From: Coix lacryma-jobi var. lacryma-jobi
Taxonomy: Eukaryota > Streptophyta > Magnoliopsida > Poales > Poaceae
Assembly: GCA_009763385.1 (NCBI GenBank)
Contig: CM019831.1
Span: forward strand, 115,789,432 to 115,853,431
Direction: 5' to 3'
DNA: 64,000 nt
A program made the translations under genes and the position numbers. This document shows, one piece after another, positions 22,074 through 34,289 of the stretch (positions are counted from its first letter, which is position 1; the number at the start of each line of letters is the position of its first letter). Under the pieces are notes generated by a model. It saw only the letters and a program-made list of their open reading frames with translations, made no database searches and was not told the DNA's origin.

Positions 22074-23342
22074 CACCACTACACAAAAACACTTCCGAGG
22101 CGGGCATTTTTGATTAACCGAGGCGGGCATTCCATCCGCCTCGATGATAAGGCTTCGGTTAATCGGGAATAACCGAGGAGGTCACTTTGCCCGTCTCGGT
22201 TAATCGATTAACCGAGGCGGACATTTGTAAGATGTCCGTCTCGGTTAATGGTCTTCAGAAAATAAAAAATTAATCGATTAACCGAGGCGGACATTTGTAA
22301 GATGTCCGTCTCGGTTAATGGTCTTCAGAAAATAAAAAAACCAAAAATTCTGCTACTTCAGGAATTGAACCCATTATACCTCACACTTCACACTTCCATT
22401 CCTTTACCACTACACCTCGCACTTGTTCATGTCTCTATATAATACGTTATTGTTTTATATCAATATTTCGTAATCTTATATTGAATATTTGGGCTACTAA
22501 ATAAACTCAAATGAAAAAACTTATAACTACAAAGTTTTAAATCTTGTTAAGTACTACAACTTTGATATAGGATGTATCTCCATCAGAGAAAGTTTAAAAA
22601 ATTCAAAAAGTTGAGTCTCAAAACATGTGAATTTCAAACACATATTTGACTCTAGATGATTTTTAAATAAAAACTTGTCAATATCAAAGATGTAGCTTAG
22701 GTCGGCCACTACAACTTTGGTATTAACTATGTGAATATGTGAGATCATTTAGGAATTTTAAGTTTTAAATTTCAAAATCTATAACCTTCGAACACATTTT
22801 TGGGACTCTAAATAACTTCAAATTCAAAAAATTTCAACTACAAAGTTATAGATTCTATTGAGAACTATAACTTTGGTGTAGACCATGTCAACCTATGAGA
22901 TTGTTTGATAAGTTTAAATTTCAAATTTCAAAATTTGTGCACTTATAACTATATTTTGGGACCCTAACATTTTAATTCAAAAACTTTTCAACTACAAAGT
23001 TGTAGATCTCATCGAGGGCTACAATTTTGATATAAAGTTTGTCTTCATACGAGTTGATATGAAAGAATTATGAATCATTTTCTGTTGCAGCCATTAACCG
23101 AGGCGGACACCTTAAGATGCCCGCCTCGGTTAATGGATTTACCGAGGCGGACGCTTAAAACGACCGCCTCGGAAAATAGTTGATTAACAGAGGCGGTTGC
23201 CTTAAGGTGACCGCCTCGGTTAATCAATTAACCAAGGCAGACACCGAATGTCCGCCTCGGTAAATATTAACCGAGGCGGGCATTGGACGTCCGCCTCGGT
23301 TATTTCAAGGCAGTGTCTCAGTAAATCATTTGTGTAGTAGTG
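22074..23342. mobile_element. Non-autonomous CACTA element D, 1.27 kb
   Basis: The right end reads CACTACTACACAAATG on the minus strand. The left end is CACCACTACACAAAAAC, the same sequence with the CACTA mutated to CACCA. The element is flanked by TTG at 22071-22073 and 23343-23345, a perfect 3-bp duplication. Both ends carry ATTAACCGAGGCGG repeats (22110-22320 and 23095-23310). The interior has no coding capacity I can support. Confidence 0.88.
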
Positions 23343-23940
23343 TTGGACTCCGATCTCGACTCTCCATCTTCTCGGTACGGCTTCCTTCCTCTCCATCTCT
23401 TCGCTAGGACGCCGCCCTCCATCTTCTCCATCACATCTCGTCTCTACCAGGCAGATTAGTTTGTTCTCCCTCGATCTCCATATATGCCTCGAGTCGATCT
23501 CCATATGGTTGATTTCATTCATCTAGTTCATTCAGATATGGTTGAGATAGGGTTATATGAATTAGCTGATTGAGATCGGTTTTATTCAGATATATGTTGT
23601 GGTTCTTTTTCCTTGATTCATGTACATATTTAGTCGGCTGTGATTCAAGTATGGATCTGCCCTTGATCTGTCATATTTTGATTCTGCAATGATTCATATG
23701 GTCTGAGTTAGATGATTGAGATAGGGTTCATATTTGTACATATGTAGCCGACTGATTCATGTAAACATAGTAGATCCTTGTGTCATATGATTGATCTGTT
23801 TATTGTTCATCTCCTGTAGCAATGTAGTATTGATCCGATCACCTATGCGTTGATTGTATACTTTTTTTTTATTTCAACCATCCTGGTATTTCTTTGCCAC
23901 TATTGTGAATTGTATTTTTTGAAACCATTGTTGTACAGTT

Positions 23941-25045
23941 ATGGATATGCAAGCAGATGAAGGGAGTTTCTTGACTGACATTCTTGTGAATGGAGGTGCT
24001 GTTGCTGGTTTGGATGAGTTGAACTATGGATTCTCTCAAGAGACAGAAACTCATGAGGAATTGGTGCAAGCTAGCAACAACACAAAGGGAGCTAGTAGGA
24101 GGAAAAAGAATTTCCAATACAAGGAAGATGAAGTTATTTGCTCGGGTTGGCTGACTATTAGCAAAGATCCCATCAATGGTGCCAACCAATCCAAAACAAC
24201 CTTTTGGGGAAGAGTTCATGCCTACTATGAAGAACACAATGAGACTGGAGCTGTGAGGACAGAGAGCTCCATTATGCATAGGTGGTTGATAATTCAATGT
24301 TCCGTTAACAAGTTCTGTTCTTGCTATGAAAAGATCATACATAGGAATCAAAGTGGGACAACTCTTGATGACAAGGTATGTTAATTGTGATAATTTACTT
24401 CAAACTTTCATTATTTGTAAATGACATATGCAATGATAAATATAATATATATGTACAGGTTGTTGAAGCCAAGAAATTGTATATTGAATTGGACAAAGAG
24501 AAGAAAAGTTTTGTTCTTGAGCACTGTTGGAAGATATTGAAGGGGGAAGATAAGTGGAAATCCAAGATGCTAGAGCTTGCCGAGTTGGAGAAACTAGCTG
24601 CCAAGAAAAAAAAAGGTTCCACCAAGGAAAAAAGGCAAAGGGAGGAAGAAGTGACTGAAAATAATGAACTAGAACAAGTTGGTGGTGAAGAAGATGCACC
24701 AAAAAAAAAGACCAGAAGGGATTAAGAAGGCAAAAGAAAACCTTAGGCGTGGTGGCCGGTGCCGAGGCTTGCATGGCAGCTTTGGACAAGATGATGGCAA
24801 AGAAGGAGGTTTTGGACAAGGAAAAGGAGAAGGCCAAGGAGGAGAGGTTTATGGCTTCACTAGAGCTAGAGAAGGCTGCACTAGAGCTAGAGAAGAAGCG
24901 TGTTGCAAATGAAGAAAAGAAGGCTGAAGCAAAACTACTCAAAGAGGAAAAAGAGATTATGTTAGCCAACCTGAGTTCCTTGAACCCTATGCAGCATTTA
25001 TGGATTGAGAAGATGCAAAAGAAGATCATGGAGAAGGAGATTTAG
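23941..25045 (+). pseudogene. Harbinger ORF1 (NAM-associated, Myb-like) of element 2
   Basis: Exon 1 (23941-24375) encodes a Myb/SANT-like region: DEVICSGWLTISKDPINGAN, FWGRVHAYYEEHN, SIMHRWLIIQCSVNKF. A GTATGT donor follows, and exon 2 begins near 24460 after a TGTACAG acceptor. Exon 2 carries the NAM-associated C-terminal domain, a long charged coiled coil (EKEKAKEERFMASLELEKAALE) ending MQHLWIEKMQKKI. The frame shifts within an A run near 24705-24715, so the coiled coil is reached in a different frame. This protein is the DNA-binding partner of the transposase on the opposite strand. Confidence 0.75.
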
Positions 25046-25562
25046 TTCCTGTTATCATAGAGCAAATTTATCTTAAGTTTCAGCTTATTTGAGTAGTAGT
25101 TATGTTTAGTTTAGTTCTTGTTACTTGAGTTGGAGTTATCTGAATTTTAGTTTCAGACTAAAGTAGTTGCTTGAGTTGGAGTTATCTGAATTTTAGTTAT
25201 CTTAAGTTCGCTGTTGAATTTATCTTAAGTTTAGCCCATGTGCTGTTGAATTGATCTTAAGCTTCAGCTTATGTTGTTGCTGTGGAATTTCACCATTTCA
25301 TGTGTACGTTGCAAACTGCCAAAAGCTGCAGCTTCGTCCACTGTTTGGTCGATTAAAAAAAATGTCCGGCGTCAGGTGCAACAGTTTGCCACTGTTTACC
25401 AAAAGCTGCACAACCATATCTCAGCAGTGAATCAGCAGTGCATCGATCATTCATGATTACTGCCAATCATGGCCGCGAAAGCTGTTGAACATTTAAGCAA
25501 AATATTTAGCTATATAAATTTGGATGACGGTTCAATAGATGCTTGATGAGGTTTTCTTTCAG
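25046..25562. other. Spacer between convergent Harbinger genes
   Basis: Repeats of TTATCTTAAGTTTAG-like sequence (25065-25265); otherwise untranslated tails with no ORF I can support. Confidence 0.35.
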
Positions 25563-26719
25563 TTGTACATGGGTTGCGCTATCTCTGATTTTTTTTGAGC
25601 CTCAATGTATTCTTCAAGCGTACGGGTAGGCTTTCCATGTTCAGGTTCGACATTTTGACCACCGTTATCAAAACGCTCGTTCGGATCGACAACGAATCCC
25701 ACATGCGACCCGGCCCCCAAAAGCTCTCTCGACCATCTTCCTCGTTGCTTCTTGTGCTTTGGCAAAATATTGCCTCTTGTTCCCTATAGGAGCTGTAATG
25801 GACTTATTGACCAATGTTGCCCATGTGGGGTATATGCCATCTGCAAGATAATACCCCATTGTGTAATCATGGCCATTAACAGAAAAATTGACTTCTGGAG
25901 CTCTACCTTCTGCCAAATCATCAAACAAAGGAGACCTATGAAGAACATTGATACCATTGTGAGACCTTGGCATTCCAAAGAAAGCGTGTCATATCCAAAG
26001 GTCGTTCGAAGCAATAGCCTCCAAAATGATAGTTGGATTCTCCACATGACCCTTATACTGACCTTGTTTCTCATAAGAACAATTCGATCTTCCATGCCCA
26101 ATGCATACAATCTATGGACCCAAGCATTCCTGGAAAGCCTTGTTGCTCACCCATTGCAAGTAAGCGTGCAATATCTGCCTCATTGGGATATCTGAGATAC
26201 TCTTCTCCAAATATTTCATCAATTGATTCAACAAATCTCTGTAAGCTCTCTAGTGTTGTGCTTTCACCGATGTGAACATACTCATCTGTAGCGTCAGCAG
26301 GAACCTCATAGGTAATCATACGCATTGCGGCAGTAATTTTTTGGAAGCAAGACAACCCAAGAACATTGGTCGCGTTCCTTTTTTGCACAAAGTAATCATC
26401 GTGTGCTTCTACGACATTCATTATATGCAAGAAAAGCTCTCTAGACATCCGGTACCTGAAAAAAAACAAGATTCTAGTTTACCAACTCCAACATGGTTTT
26501 AAACACATAGAACAAATCAAACCAAAAGGGAAAAAATTGACCTTCGACGAAATATTTCAGGGCCATATGTTGGATTCACTGCCAAATAATCTTAAAACAT
26601 CCTCTCATGCTCGGCTTCTCTATCACAATTGCAGCAACGGCTACTATCTCAAACTGATTCTCATCATCGGATGATTCCTCATCCAACTGTCTACGAAGAA
26701 AGGATCTCTTCCTAGGCAT
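25563..26719 (-). pseudogene. PIF/Harbinger transposase (plant transposon protein family), broken
   Basis: Starts at the ATG 26717-26719 with a basic then acidic N-terminus (MPRKRSFLRRQLDEESSDDE). An in-frame stop interrupts near 26597, and an intron lies between about 26457 and 26544 (TTTTTTTCAG acceptor). The core has FQKITAAMRMITYEVPADA, then the DDE residues in MLGSIDCMHWAWK, GYYLADGIYPTW and KMVERAFGG. A frameshift follows HWAWK near 26080, and a TGG-to-TGA stop sits at about 25988-25990 (after ASNDLWI). The tail TRTLEEYIEAQKK ends at 25563. It is clearly inactive. Confidence 0.82.
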
Positions 26720-27157
26720 GATTCGTGACTCAAGTTGTACACTACATAAGGGCATCGATCAAAATGAGAACGATGGGAATATAGATGGGGAGTACACTGA
26801 TGACAAAAGCTAGGATAAATGTATCAAAAAAAAAAGAACAGAGGACGAGCATTGTCTTGCACCTGAGATGGCAGGCGGAGGATGGAGATGGGCGCCTTGT
26901 CTTGCACCTGAGATGGCCGATGGAGGAAGGAGATGGGCACCTTGTCTTGCACCTGAGATGGTCGGCGGAGGGAGGAGGGGAGGAGGAATGACGGCGGCGG
27001 CAGGGCTCGATCTCCCTTCGACAGGCGCCAGGCAAAACGACGCTCGACGAACCGAAGCAACGCGCAACGAGGGAAAGGACGCGCGATGAGGCAGGAGGGT
27101 CCAAAACAGTTGGTCTGTGGCAAGCCCAAATGGGGAACTATTGGAGAGAACACACCC

Positions 27158-27306
27158 TAATTATTATCAAGACCGATCGAGGGCTAGCTAGGGCTCACCT
27201 CGTTGGAAAGCAGCCGCCAATTAATCCGCCATCATTCGTGATGGAGCACCATTACTGACAACCAAATTAACCTAGCTAGCGGCAAGCGCAAACCCGCCGT
27301 AGGAAA
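27158..27306. other. Upstream region of a DUF1618 gene fragment
   Basis: Follows the right end of Harbinger element 2. The element appears to sit in the promoter of the DUF1618 gene. Confidence 0.35.
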
Positions 27307-28020
27307 ATGACGAGCCGGATTCCTCTGCATCGTTTCGCCGCGCAGATGAGCCGCCTCACATGCCGAGCGTCGACGATGGCCCCAAGATGCAGCAGCCACC
27401 GGAGGCTGCTCTCGGATTCGCCGGCGGCCACCGCCGCCGCCAAAGAACCGCGCTGGGTGATGCTGAACAGCTATGGCCGCCGCTACCGCCTTGACGACTC
27501 ATCCTTCGTTGCCGACAAGGACAGTACCGTCGCGGAGTCCCGCACCTCCAAAGGCCGACGCGTGCGCGTTTCCTTCAGATGCGCCGCGCCGCCGTCGAGC
27601 TCCTACCTCTACTACGACTTTCCCGACAGCGCGCGTGTCGCGGGGGAACACGAGGACGACCGTGTCAGAGTCGTCGCGGCTCACGGGGGGTTCGTCCTCT
27701 TGGAGATGTCTAACTCCTCTCGATATTACGGGCAGGGCCGGGAGGGGGACTACTTCGTGTACAGGCCGGCGGGCGCCGGCCGGCCGCCGTCGCTGTCTCT
27801 GCTCCCGGTTCCAGAGTTTCCGACCAGGCCCGAGAGCGTACGTCCCTGGCTCCTACTTTGACGACCCTCCCATCCGCCGCCCAAGGCTGGGCTCTGGGGT
27901 CATCGGTCTGCTGCGGCGAGGAGAAAACGATCTCCTTGTAGTCCACCTCGAGCTGTGGTACAATCGCGACGAGGCACGGGAAATGGCCGTGTTGTGTGTG
28001 CTCCGCCTCCGCACCAGCAC
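27307..28020 (+). pseudogene. DUF1618-family gene, truncated and frameshifted
   Basis: DUF1618 proteins are a large grass family of unknown function. The frame from 27307 (or a later in-frame ATG) gives PRWVMLNSYGRRYRLDDSS, TVAESRTSKGRRVRVSFR, SYLYYDFPDS, VVAAHGGFVLLEM and RPPSLSLLPV, the N-terminal pattern of the family. Near 27838 the frame shifts: the first frame ends PESVRPWLLL, while another frame continues family-like (YVPGSYFDDPPIRRP, GVIGLLRRGENDLLVVHLEL, REMAVLCVLR). Homology ends near 28020, where TTTGCCGAG repeats begin. It is GC-rich, unlike the flanking elements. Probably a relic of a host gene. Confidence 0.75.
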
Positions 28021-28032
28021 CGGTATCACCAC

Positions 28033-28435
28033 CGGAGACGGGCTCTTTGCCGAGCGTCGGTCGCTTTGCCGAGGGCTAAAACACGGGCACTCGGCAAAGA
28101 GCTCTTTGCCGAGAGCCAACCCTCAGCACCATACGAAACTCGACGACGATTCCTACGCCGAGGGTCCGCCTCTCGGCGACGTCTGGCTCTCGGCAAAGAG
28201 ACCCTATGCCGAGAGCCGAACCCTCGGCGTAGAATGCACCTCGGCAAACGGAACCCTCGCGAACGGCTCCCCTGCGCCGTTACCTTTGCCGAGAGCCCTC
28301 TGTTAGGCTCTCGGCAAAGGCTTGGTTTTTTTTTGTAAACTCTATGCCGAGAGCCAGGGCCAATGCCGAGAGCCCTGGCCCTGGCTCTCGGCATAGGTGC
28401 TCTTTGCCGAGGGCTTTAGGAAGCTCTCGGCAAAG
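28033..28435. repeat. TTTGCCGAG-type CACTA subterminal repeats
   Basis: Inverted and direct copies of TTTGCCGAGAGCC / GGCTCTCGGCAAAG lie every 30-50 bp. They resemble the family at 3285-3883. They replace the 3' part of the DUF1618 gene. I do not see a clear CACTA terminus on either side; 28436-28806 is AT-rich and probably the interior of the same element. Confidence 0.7.
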
Positions 28436-28806
28436 CATATATATTTTTTTTGTTTTTTTGCTCCCAATTTTTTCTGTGGCCTTGCTACAGTACTACAAGC
28501 CAAGATTTCAAATTTGGTGTGTTTTCCATACTTCTGGCTATATTTCGCGCATTTTCTTTAATTTGATGATTTTTTCCGCGGGACGCATGTTTGAACTGCA
28601 GGTGCATGAAATAATGAAACTCAGCGATCCAAAAAATGGTATTCATTCTTCAGAGGGTATTTGGACACCGTATCCAGGGACAGGCGCGGAGACTCGACTG
28701 TCTCGTGCACGAGAAATGGCGACCAAGTTGCGTGAGATTGGATTTAAAATTATTAAAAATACAAACAAAGTCAGAAAATCATGAAAATGGACGGGTGACC
28801 TTGACA

Positions 28807-29188
28807 TCACATGTAGAGGCTATGAAAAAAAATTGGGAATGTTTGGAGTAAGTGATGACGCAAGATGGTCCAAACCCTGAGCCGCATATCATCGCATGTG
28901 AGGCTATCCGGAGATCTCAAGGTTTGCAATAACATTCTGCACAGCTCCCACAAAGATTTAGTTGGCATCCTGGAATCTTCTCTAATCATCTTCAAAGATA
29001 TTTTCCTCGGGCATACCAGCACTCACCCAGAACACTTTCATGGTCGTCAACCAATTGGTGACCTTAACTTGCCATCTCTTAAAGTGCTCTCCAGAAAAGA
29101 TTTCTGGCTTCAGCGCATCAACAAAACTAACCATAGTTAATTCTGGAAACCTATAATAAGGTTTTTGGATTGTTAAAAGAATAGGCAA
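28807..29188 (-). pseudogene. Copia gag N-terminal fragment
   Basis: The minus strand reads GEHFKRWQVKVTNWLTTMKVFWVSAG, the start of a DUF4219/UBN2 gag domain of Copia elements. After a stop near 28985 the reading continues in another frame (RMPTKSLWELCRMLLQ). Truncated and broken. Confidence 0.65.
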
Positions 29189-30191
29189 TTTCTAGATTAA
29201 AACCAGAATATAAATCATGATAAATTGATGATCTAGATATCTCAGATTGTATTGTTTCTAGCATAACAAAACATGCATAACACAATCTCAAACACGACAA
29301 CCGGTGTAAACATAGCTCGCACACTAGATAGATTAAAAATCAAGAACAAAGGCATAAGATTTGGTATAAGCATAGGCATTAGATCACAAACGGCGTACCT
29401 TTCTGTTGCTGGAGAAGACGGTGGCGGAGTCGGTGCTGGACGATCCTCGATGAGCGCTGGAGGAAGAGCTCGGAGCAGTTAGCGACGAGTACGTCTTGAC
29501 GCAGCGTCGCCTGACTTGGACGGTAGACGACCCGTTGTTGAAGACGAGAGCAGTCGCGCGACGAGCGCTTCCCAAAAACTTTATTCGCCTTCTCCCGGTG
29601 CAGGATCGCAAAGACGAGGGTTCCGGAGACCTGCTCGCCCGGTCGCTGGTGCACGCAAACGAACGGACTGGAGACGACTAGACAGCAGCGCAAAAGCGAG
29701 ATGAGGCAAAACCCTAGCTCGAGAGGTGTTGAAATGCGTTTTAGCGTGCTGATAGGTTGCTTATATAGTCATGTTGAACCGACCTCGTGTCGCGATCACG
29801 ATCTAAATCGGCTTAGGACTCTTGAGTTGTAATCGTTTAGAACTCTGCAACTTGAAGGCCAAGAAACCAAAAACTAAAACTGCAAAAGGAGATCGCGCCC
29901 CTGCAAGGTGAGGAGCCGAATTTCGGCGGACCATTCACGCAGGTGCTGCGCCAGTCGCCCCGCCCGATGAGGCGAGCGAGCGAGCGCGTGTGGGCTTCTC
30001 TTTCTCCTCCTCACACTAGACTTGAGGAAGTGGAGAGAACTTCCATATTTAAGCAAGTCCTCCTTCTCTTCCACTAGCAAGGTGAGACTAAAGTGTTCCA
30101 CTTCCCCTCTTTGCATACATGAATGAGCTTTGAGATTTATTTAGGAATTTCAGAATTTATTGTTGGGCCAAGCCCATATAAAATTCTAACA
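28807..30191 (-). mobile_element. Copia fragment: gag start and LTR
   Basis: The right border begins TGTTAGAATTTTATATGGGC on the minus strand at 30191, an LTR start. The LTR-like GC-rich part extends to about 29390, and a gag fragment lies at 28807-29188. No pol is present. The sequence 29190-29390 is AT-rich leader. Confidence 0.6.
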
Positions 30192-30726
30192 ATCGGAAGC
30201 ATGTATAATCATTTTTGCATGGTTTGTATCGCCGTGCAATCCAAACATATATTTGCACCATGTCATTTGGAAAAATATTGCCATTCCAGGTATTCCTTTT
30301 AAAAGTTTACACTTCGTGTCTCACGCTGTTTCTTAGCACTACTAACACTTCAGGTACATCATGATATAATTTTCAGTAGATGGTGTTTGACTAAGCAAGA
30401 TTGGATTGTGATTAACGAGTAGATCTTGCTTTCCCTCATTAGTTACAAAATCTACGGAATAGTTAATGTATATAGCAGTACAACACGTTTTAGAAGTGAA
30501 GTTAGAATTCCTTTTCTATTTTAATTAATGGATTTTTCCATCTTCCAAAGAAAGCTAATAATATAGCTTTGACGATAATGTTGCAAATAATAGTAATTTA
30601 GTGATGCATAAATTAATTCCGACAATGAGGAAAAGATAAACAACATGTATCGTAGATATGTAATCTACCACTGGCAGTATGATCCGATACATATCTAGAC
30701 TATGTATTGCTAATAACACGAAGAAC
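30192..30726. other. Unassigned AT-rich sequence
   Basis: No ORF, repeat or terminus that I can support. Confidence 0.3.
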
Positions 30727-31527
30727 ATGAAAAAGAGGAACAGTGAGATTGAAGACATGCTTACAGTGGGGTTGCCGGCACTAGGAACTAGCGCAAGAGA
30801 AGACGACGCAGACCGTTGATGAAGACTGGCGAAGTCGGCGTAGAGGGAAGAAGACGTCCAGCGAGCAGTCGCGATGGCGCTTTCCAAAAACCTTATACGT
30901 CTCCTACCCCGTGCAGGGACGCGAGGAGACGTAGGCTTCGGAGATCCTGCTCTCCCGGCACTGATGGCACGTCGGCGGTGGGATGGGGTCGACAGCAGCA
31001 GCGCAGTACTAGGGGAGAGGAGGAGGAGAATGTGTTGTCCAGAGGACGACGTCTCGTCCTTCTTTTATACACACACCACAGTTGTATCTTTAGAAAGAGA
31101 CAACCGCGTAATCACAATATTAATGTGATTGAACCTACCATTAGTGTATGAGCCAATCACCATTAATACGAGAATAATTGCTTGCTGAAACAGGTCAGTG
31201 CAATTTTCTCCATGCATGCAAAAATATCGAGTGGCAAAAGGAAGTCGCGCACCCGCAAAGTCTCGGTCGGACCATTCATGCGCATGTCATGCGCCCCCGC
31301 GCAAGTCGCCATGCCATGCCCGATGAGGTGAGGTGAGCGAGCGTGCGTGTGAGTTACTTCCTTTGCCTCTCCTCAATAGCTTCAACCAGTTGGAGATAGC
31401 TCAACTATATAAGCTGGCTTTTCTCCTTCTAGAGTAGCAATGTGGGACTAAAGTCCCCCACCATACCATGCATGTGTGATGGGCCTTTGGGATTTATTTG
31501 GAATATTTATTTGGGCTAGGCCCAACA
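30727..31527 (-). repeat. Related Copia LTR, second diverged copy
   Basis: This aligns with 29390-30191 along its length: both share the GCAGTCGCG...GCGCTTCC(A)AAAAAC block, the CTCGCCTC/CGATGAGG block, and a border starting TGTTGGGCC / TGTTAG on the minus strand. It ends at 31527. They are clearly diverged, so they are probably LTRs of separate insertions. Confidence 0.5.
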
Positions 31528-32330
31528 AGAGCTGACCAAACGAAATGGAAGGCTTAACCACGCTCTAGGGAGAGCTTGTTTTCAATCTAATACTCGATCG
31601 AGGCTTGCGTCAAGGTGAAGCTAGCAGTGAGATGGCTCGTGTATGTCAGGGTAGCACGTGACGGTATCGTGAGACTTGCGTTATAGCGAAGCTAACAATG
31701 AGGAAGACACGTGACCGTCGATGAAGATCCTAACAGAATTAGACTGCAATGTCTCTGGGCTAGCTAGTTCGCTCTTTGTATCCTAGAGGTAGAATAGGTA
31801 TTGTATTTAGGCCTTAGGATATAAATAAGGGATGACACCCCTCATCCCTCTTCATCTCTCTTTAGCAAATTTCAGTCCAACAACAAGTTTTGACAGAGAA
31901 CCGTTTACTGAATTGCAATGTTCAGTTGCACTGCGGACAGTCCGACGTGCAAACCGCGGACAATCTAAGACCTGACTAGAACAGTTTGGTTTTCAGTTTT
32001 TGACCTGCGGACAGTCTGAAGCAGACCCCGGACAGTCCGACTCATAACCCCGGACAGTTCGCGACTAGTTTCCGGACAGTCCCGCCCTGAGCAGTTTTGT
32101 CGGCTTTGGTTCTTCCGCTTTGCGCTTGCTTCCGGCGCTTTTCTAGCAGTCTCACTCTACCTCTAGGACATCTTCTAAGGTATCTAGCCACCGGTTGGCT
32201 TGTGGACTAGCCACGCTCGCGATTTTCTTTGGGGTTGATTTTCTAGGACAATGGTCTAAATATTTCGAAACAAATTTTACAACGTTACCATTCACCCCGC
32301 TCTAGTCGCCGTTTCCGGTCCTTCACCGAT
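31528..32330 (+). repeat. Copia LTR remnant with GGACAGTCCG motifs
   Basis: A TATAAATAA box near 31826 and several CGGACAGTCCG-like palindromes (31930-32085) are followed by TTCACCCC(G)CTCTAGTCG near 32290, the usual 3' end region of Sirevirus LTRs. The start is not clear. Likely a solo or partial LTR. Confidence 0.5.
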
Positions 32331-33033
32331 CACCGTGCACACCCCCACCTTTGCTTCCCTATCCTCTCTGTTAGGTTCACAGTAACACCACAAGCCCGTT
32401 GCACCGCTTCTTCGCCTTGATCCGCACCCACAACGCCTTCCTCTGAGCTCACTGAAGCACCTCATTGTTGTCGTCTATCCCACTATCTCAATCTCCACCA
32501 TCATTGTCTCGTTGCCACTGAGATACCCACCATTGACTTCATCATGGGCCCCTCTTCTCCCTCGGCAGCTCACCATCGAACGCAGGTCATCGGAGCGCCT
32601 TTCCAACCAAAGTCGGTGAGGGCACCGTGGTGCAGCTCCACTGTGTATGAAAAGAAAAGGGATATGACCCCAGCACCGTCCGATCTGAGGTGGATGGCCC
32701 GGATCAAATGTTGATGCTTGGTCAACAAGGTCAACCGCACCGCCATGTCAGCACTTCATCCAACTAGTCGGTGCATGCCACGTAGCAGCTAAGTGCCACA
32801 TCATCAGGTCAAAGCCCATTCATCTCTCTTTTGCGATCTAGCCCCTGTCATTGTTCATAGTTAATCTACTGTTTTCTGAGTCTACAACATCTTTTGATCT
32901 AGCCCCCAACATCTACATCTAATTATGTTTAGGTCCAAATAGTGAGGGAGACACTTAGAGTGTTTTTCCTTTGGTCGTACTATTAATGGGAGTATGATCT
33001 AGTAACTTGATCCAGGTGAGTCTAATGTATTAG
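32331..33033. other. Decayed repeat DNA
   Basis: No ORF or terminus is supported. The sequence is pyrimidine-rich and resembles decayed LTR material. ATTAG at 33029-33033 is the target site of the following solo LTR. Confidence 0.3.
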
Positions 33034-33507
33034 TGTAACACCCCGGTGTTTAATTCAATAAAATTAATTATAATTTTATTAGGAAATGGCCAAAATCCTA
33101 GATGGAGGAAAAAAATACTAACTAGATGTTTGTTGCATTCATGTCATTGCACATTTTTATTGGGTGAAAAAGAATTTTTATTAAACCCGAATAGGGCGAA
33201 TCGAATTTATTCTATTTAGAAAATAGAAAAAAAGATTTATGAAAACTTTACAAAATCAAACTCAAATTTTATTTCCAAAACCTAGGTAAAATGTTTCCAA
33301 AAAGTTTGAAAAAGTTATTTGACTTTAAACAGATTTTAATTTGATTTTGAACCGAGTTTAGGAAATCAAAACAAAAAGAAAAAGGACAGGACCTCCTCTC
33401 TCCCCTCCCTTTTCATTTCGGCCCGGCGTGCACCGCGCCAGCACTCCTGGCCCAGCTCTCCCTCACCCTCTCCTCTAAGCCCACTACCGCAGGCCCAACC
33501 CGGCGCC

Positions 33508-33998
33508 TGTGGGGATATTACCTCTGTATACCCCCATGGACCTACTCGGGCCCTTCGTCAAGGACAGCCCAGCTCGCGAGGCCTTGCAGCACACGACCAG
33601 CTCGCTGTGCTCGTCAAGGACTCTCCAGAAGCCTTGCTCGCCAAGGAAGATCCTAGAGTTCGATCCGGATTCCTTGCCTTAAGGAACTGCTTGTAATCTA
33701 ATAAGGACTCGACAACTGTAACCCTGCTCCCCGACTATATAAGGCGAGCAGGGACCCCTCTCATCTCCATTAGATCTGACATCATCCTAGATCCCATCGG
33801 ATCATCCAATCAGAAATACAAACCAGCCACCAGAACACAGGACGTAGGGTATTACAATGATTTGCCGGCCTGAACATGTCTAAATCACCGTCTCTTGTCC
33901 CTGTGTTCACGCTTTGCAGACGTCTCGCACGCCTCCGCCGCTCAATCTACTACCTTGGGCATACCCCTCGGTAGACTATTGACCATATTTCGTCGATA
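33508..33998 (+). repeat. LTR of the nested Gypsy-type element
   Basis: Starts TGTGGGGATATTACC, carries a promoter-like ACTATATAAGG at about 33744-33754, and ends just before the primer-site sequence at 33999. The last bases read ATA in place of the expected ACA. Confidence 0.65.
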
Positions 33999-34289
33999 GT
34001 TGGCGCGCCAGGTAGGGGGTGTGTGCTACGACATCATGATCTGCCAAGCGGTCATCTTCCTCGACTCCATGATCCTCTCCGAGCTCGATGCCTCCTTCCA
34101 GATCAGATCTATGATCTGGACCAGCGACGCCACCATCCTCGCTCCAGAGATCATGGAACCCGCGCAGCTTCCTGCGCCGGACGCCTCGTCGTCCACACAT
34201 CGCGTCATCGCGCCGGCGCCATGCGCGCCAAGATCCATCCGCTGCGACGCCATCGACCGGGTCAACAAGAGGATCACCGACTGCATCGA

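Larger units (their letters stand above)
21719..27157. mobile_element. PIF/Harbinger element 2
   Basis: The termini share CTCCAATAGTTCCCCAT in inverted orientation (21724 region and 27128-27146 on the other strand), and both ends are bordered by TAA (21716-21718 and 27158-27160). Inside are the two Harbinger genes in convergent orientation: a NAM/Myb-like ORF1 on the plus strand and a transposase on the minus strand. Both are broken. A small CACTA element is nested in its left part. 23343-23940 is leader and intron-like sequence. Confidence 0.8.

Noticed and set aside
24400..25029. 209-codon minus-strand frame rich in Ser and Phe
   Set aside because: It is the complement of the charged coiled-coil coding sequence of Harbinger ORF1, which has the recognisable NAM-associated features.
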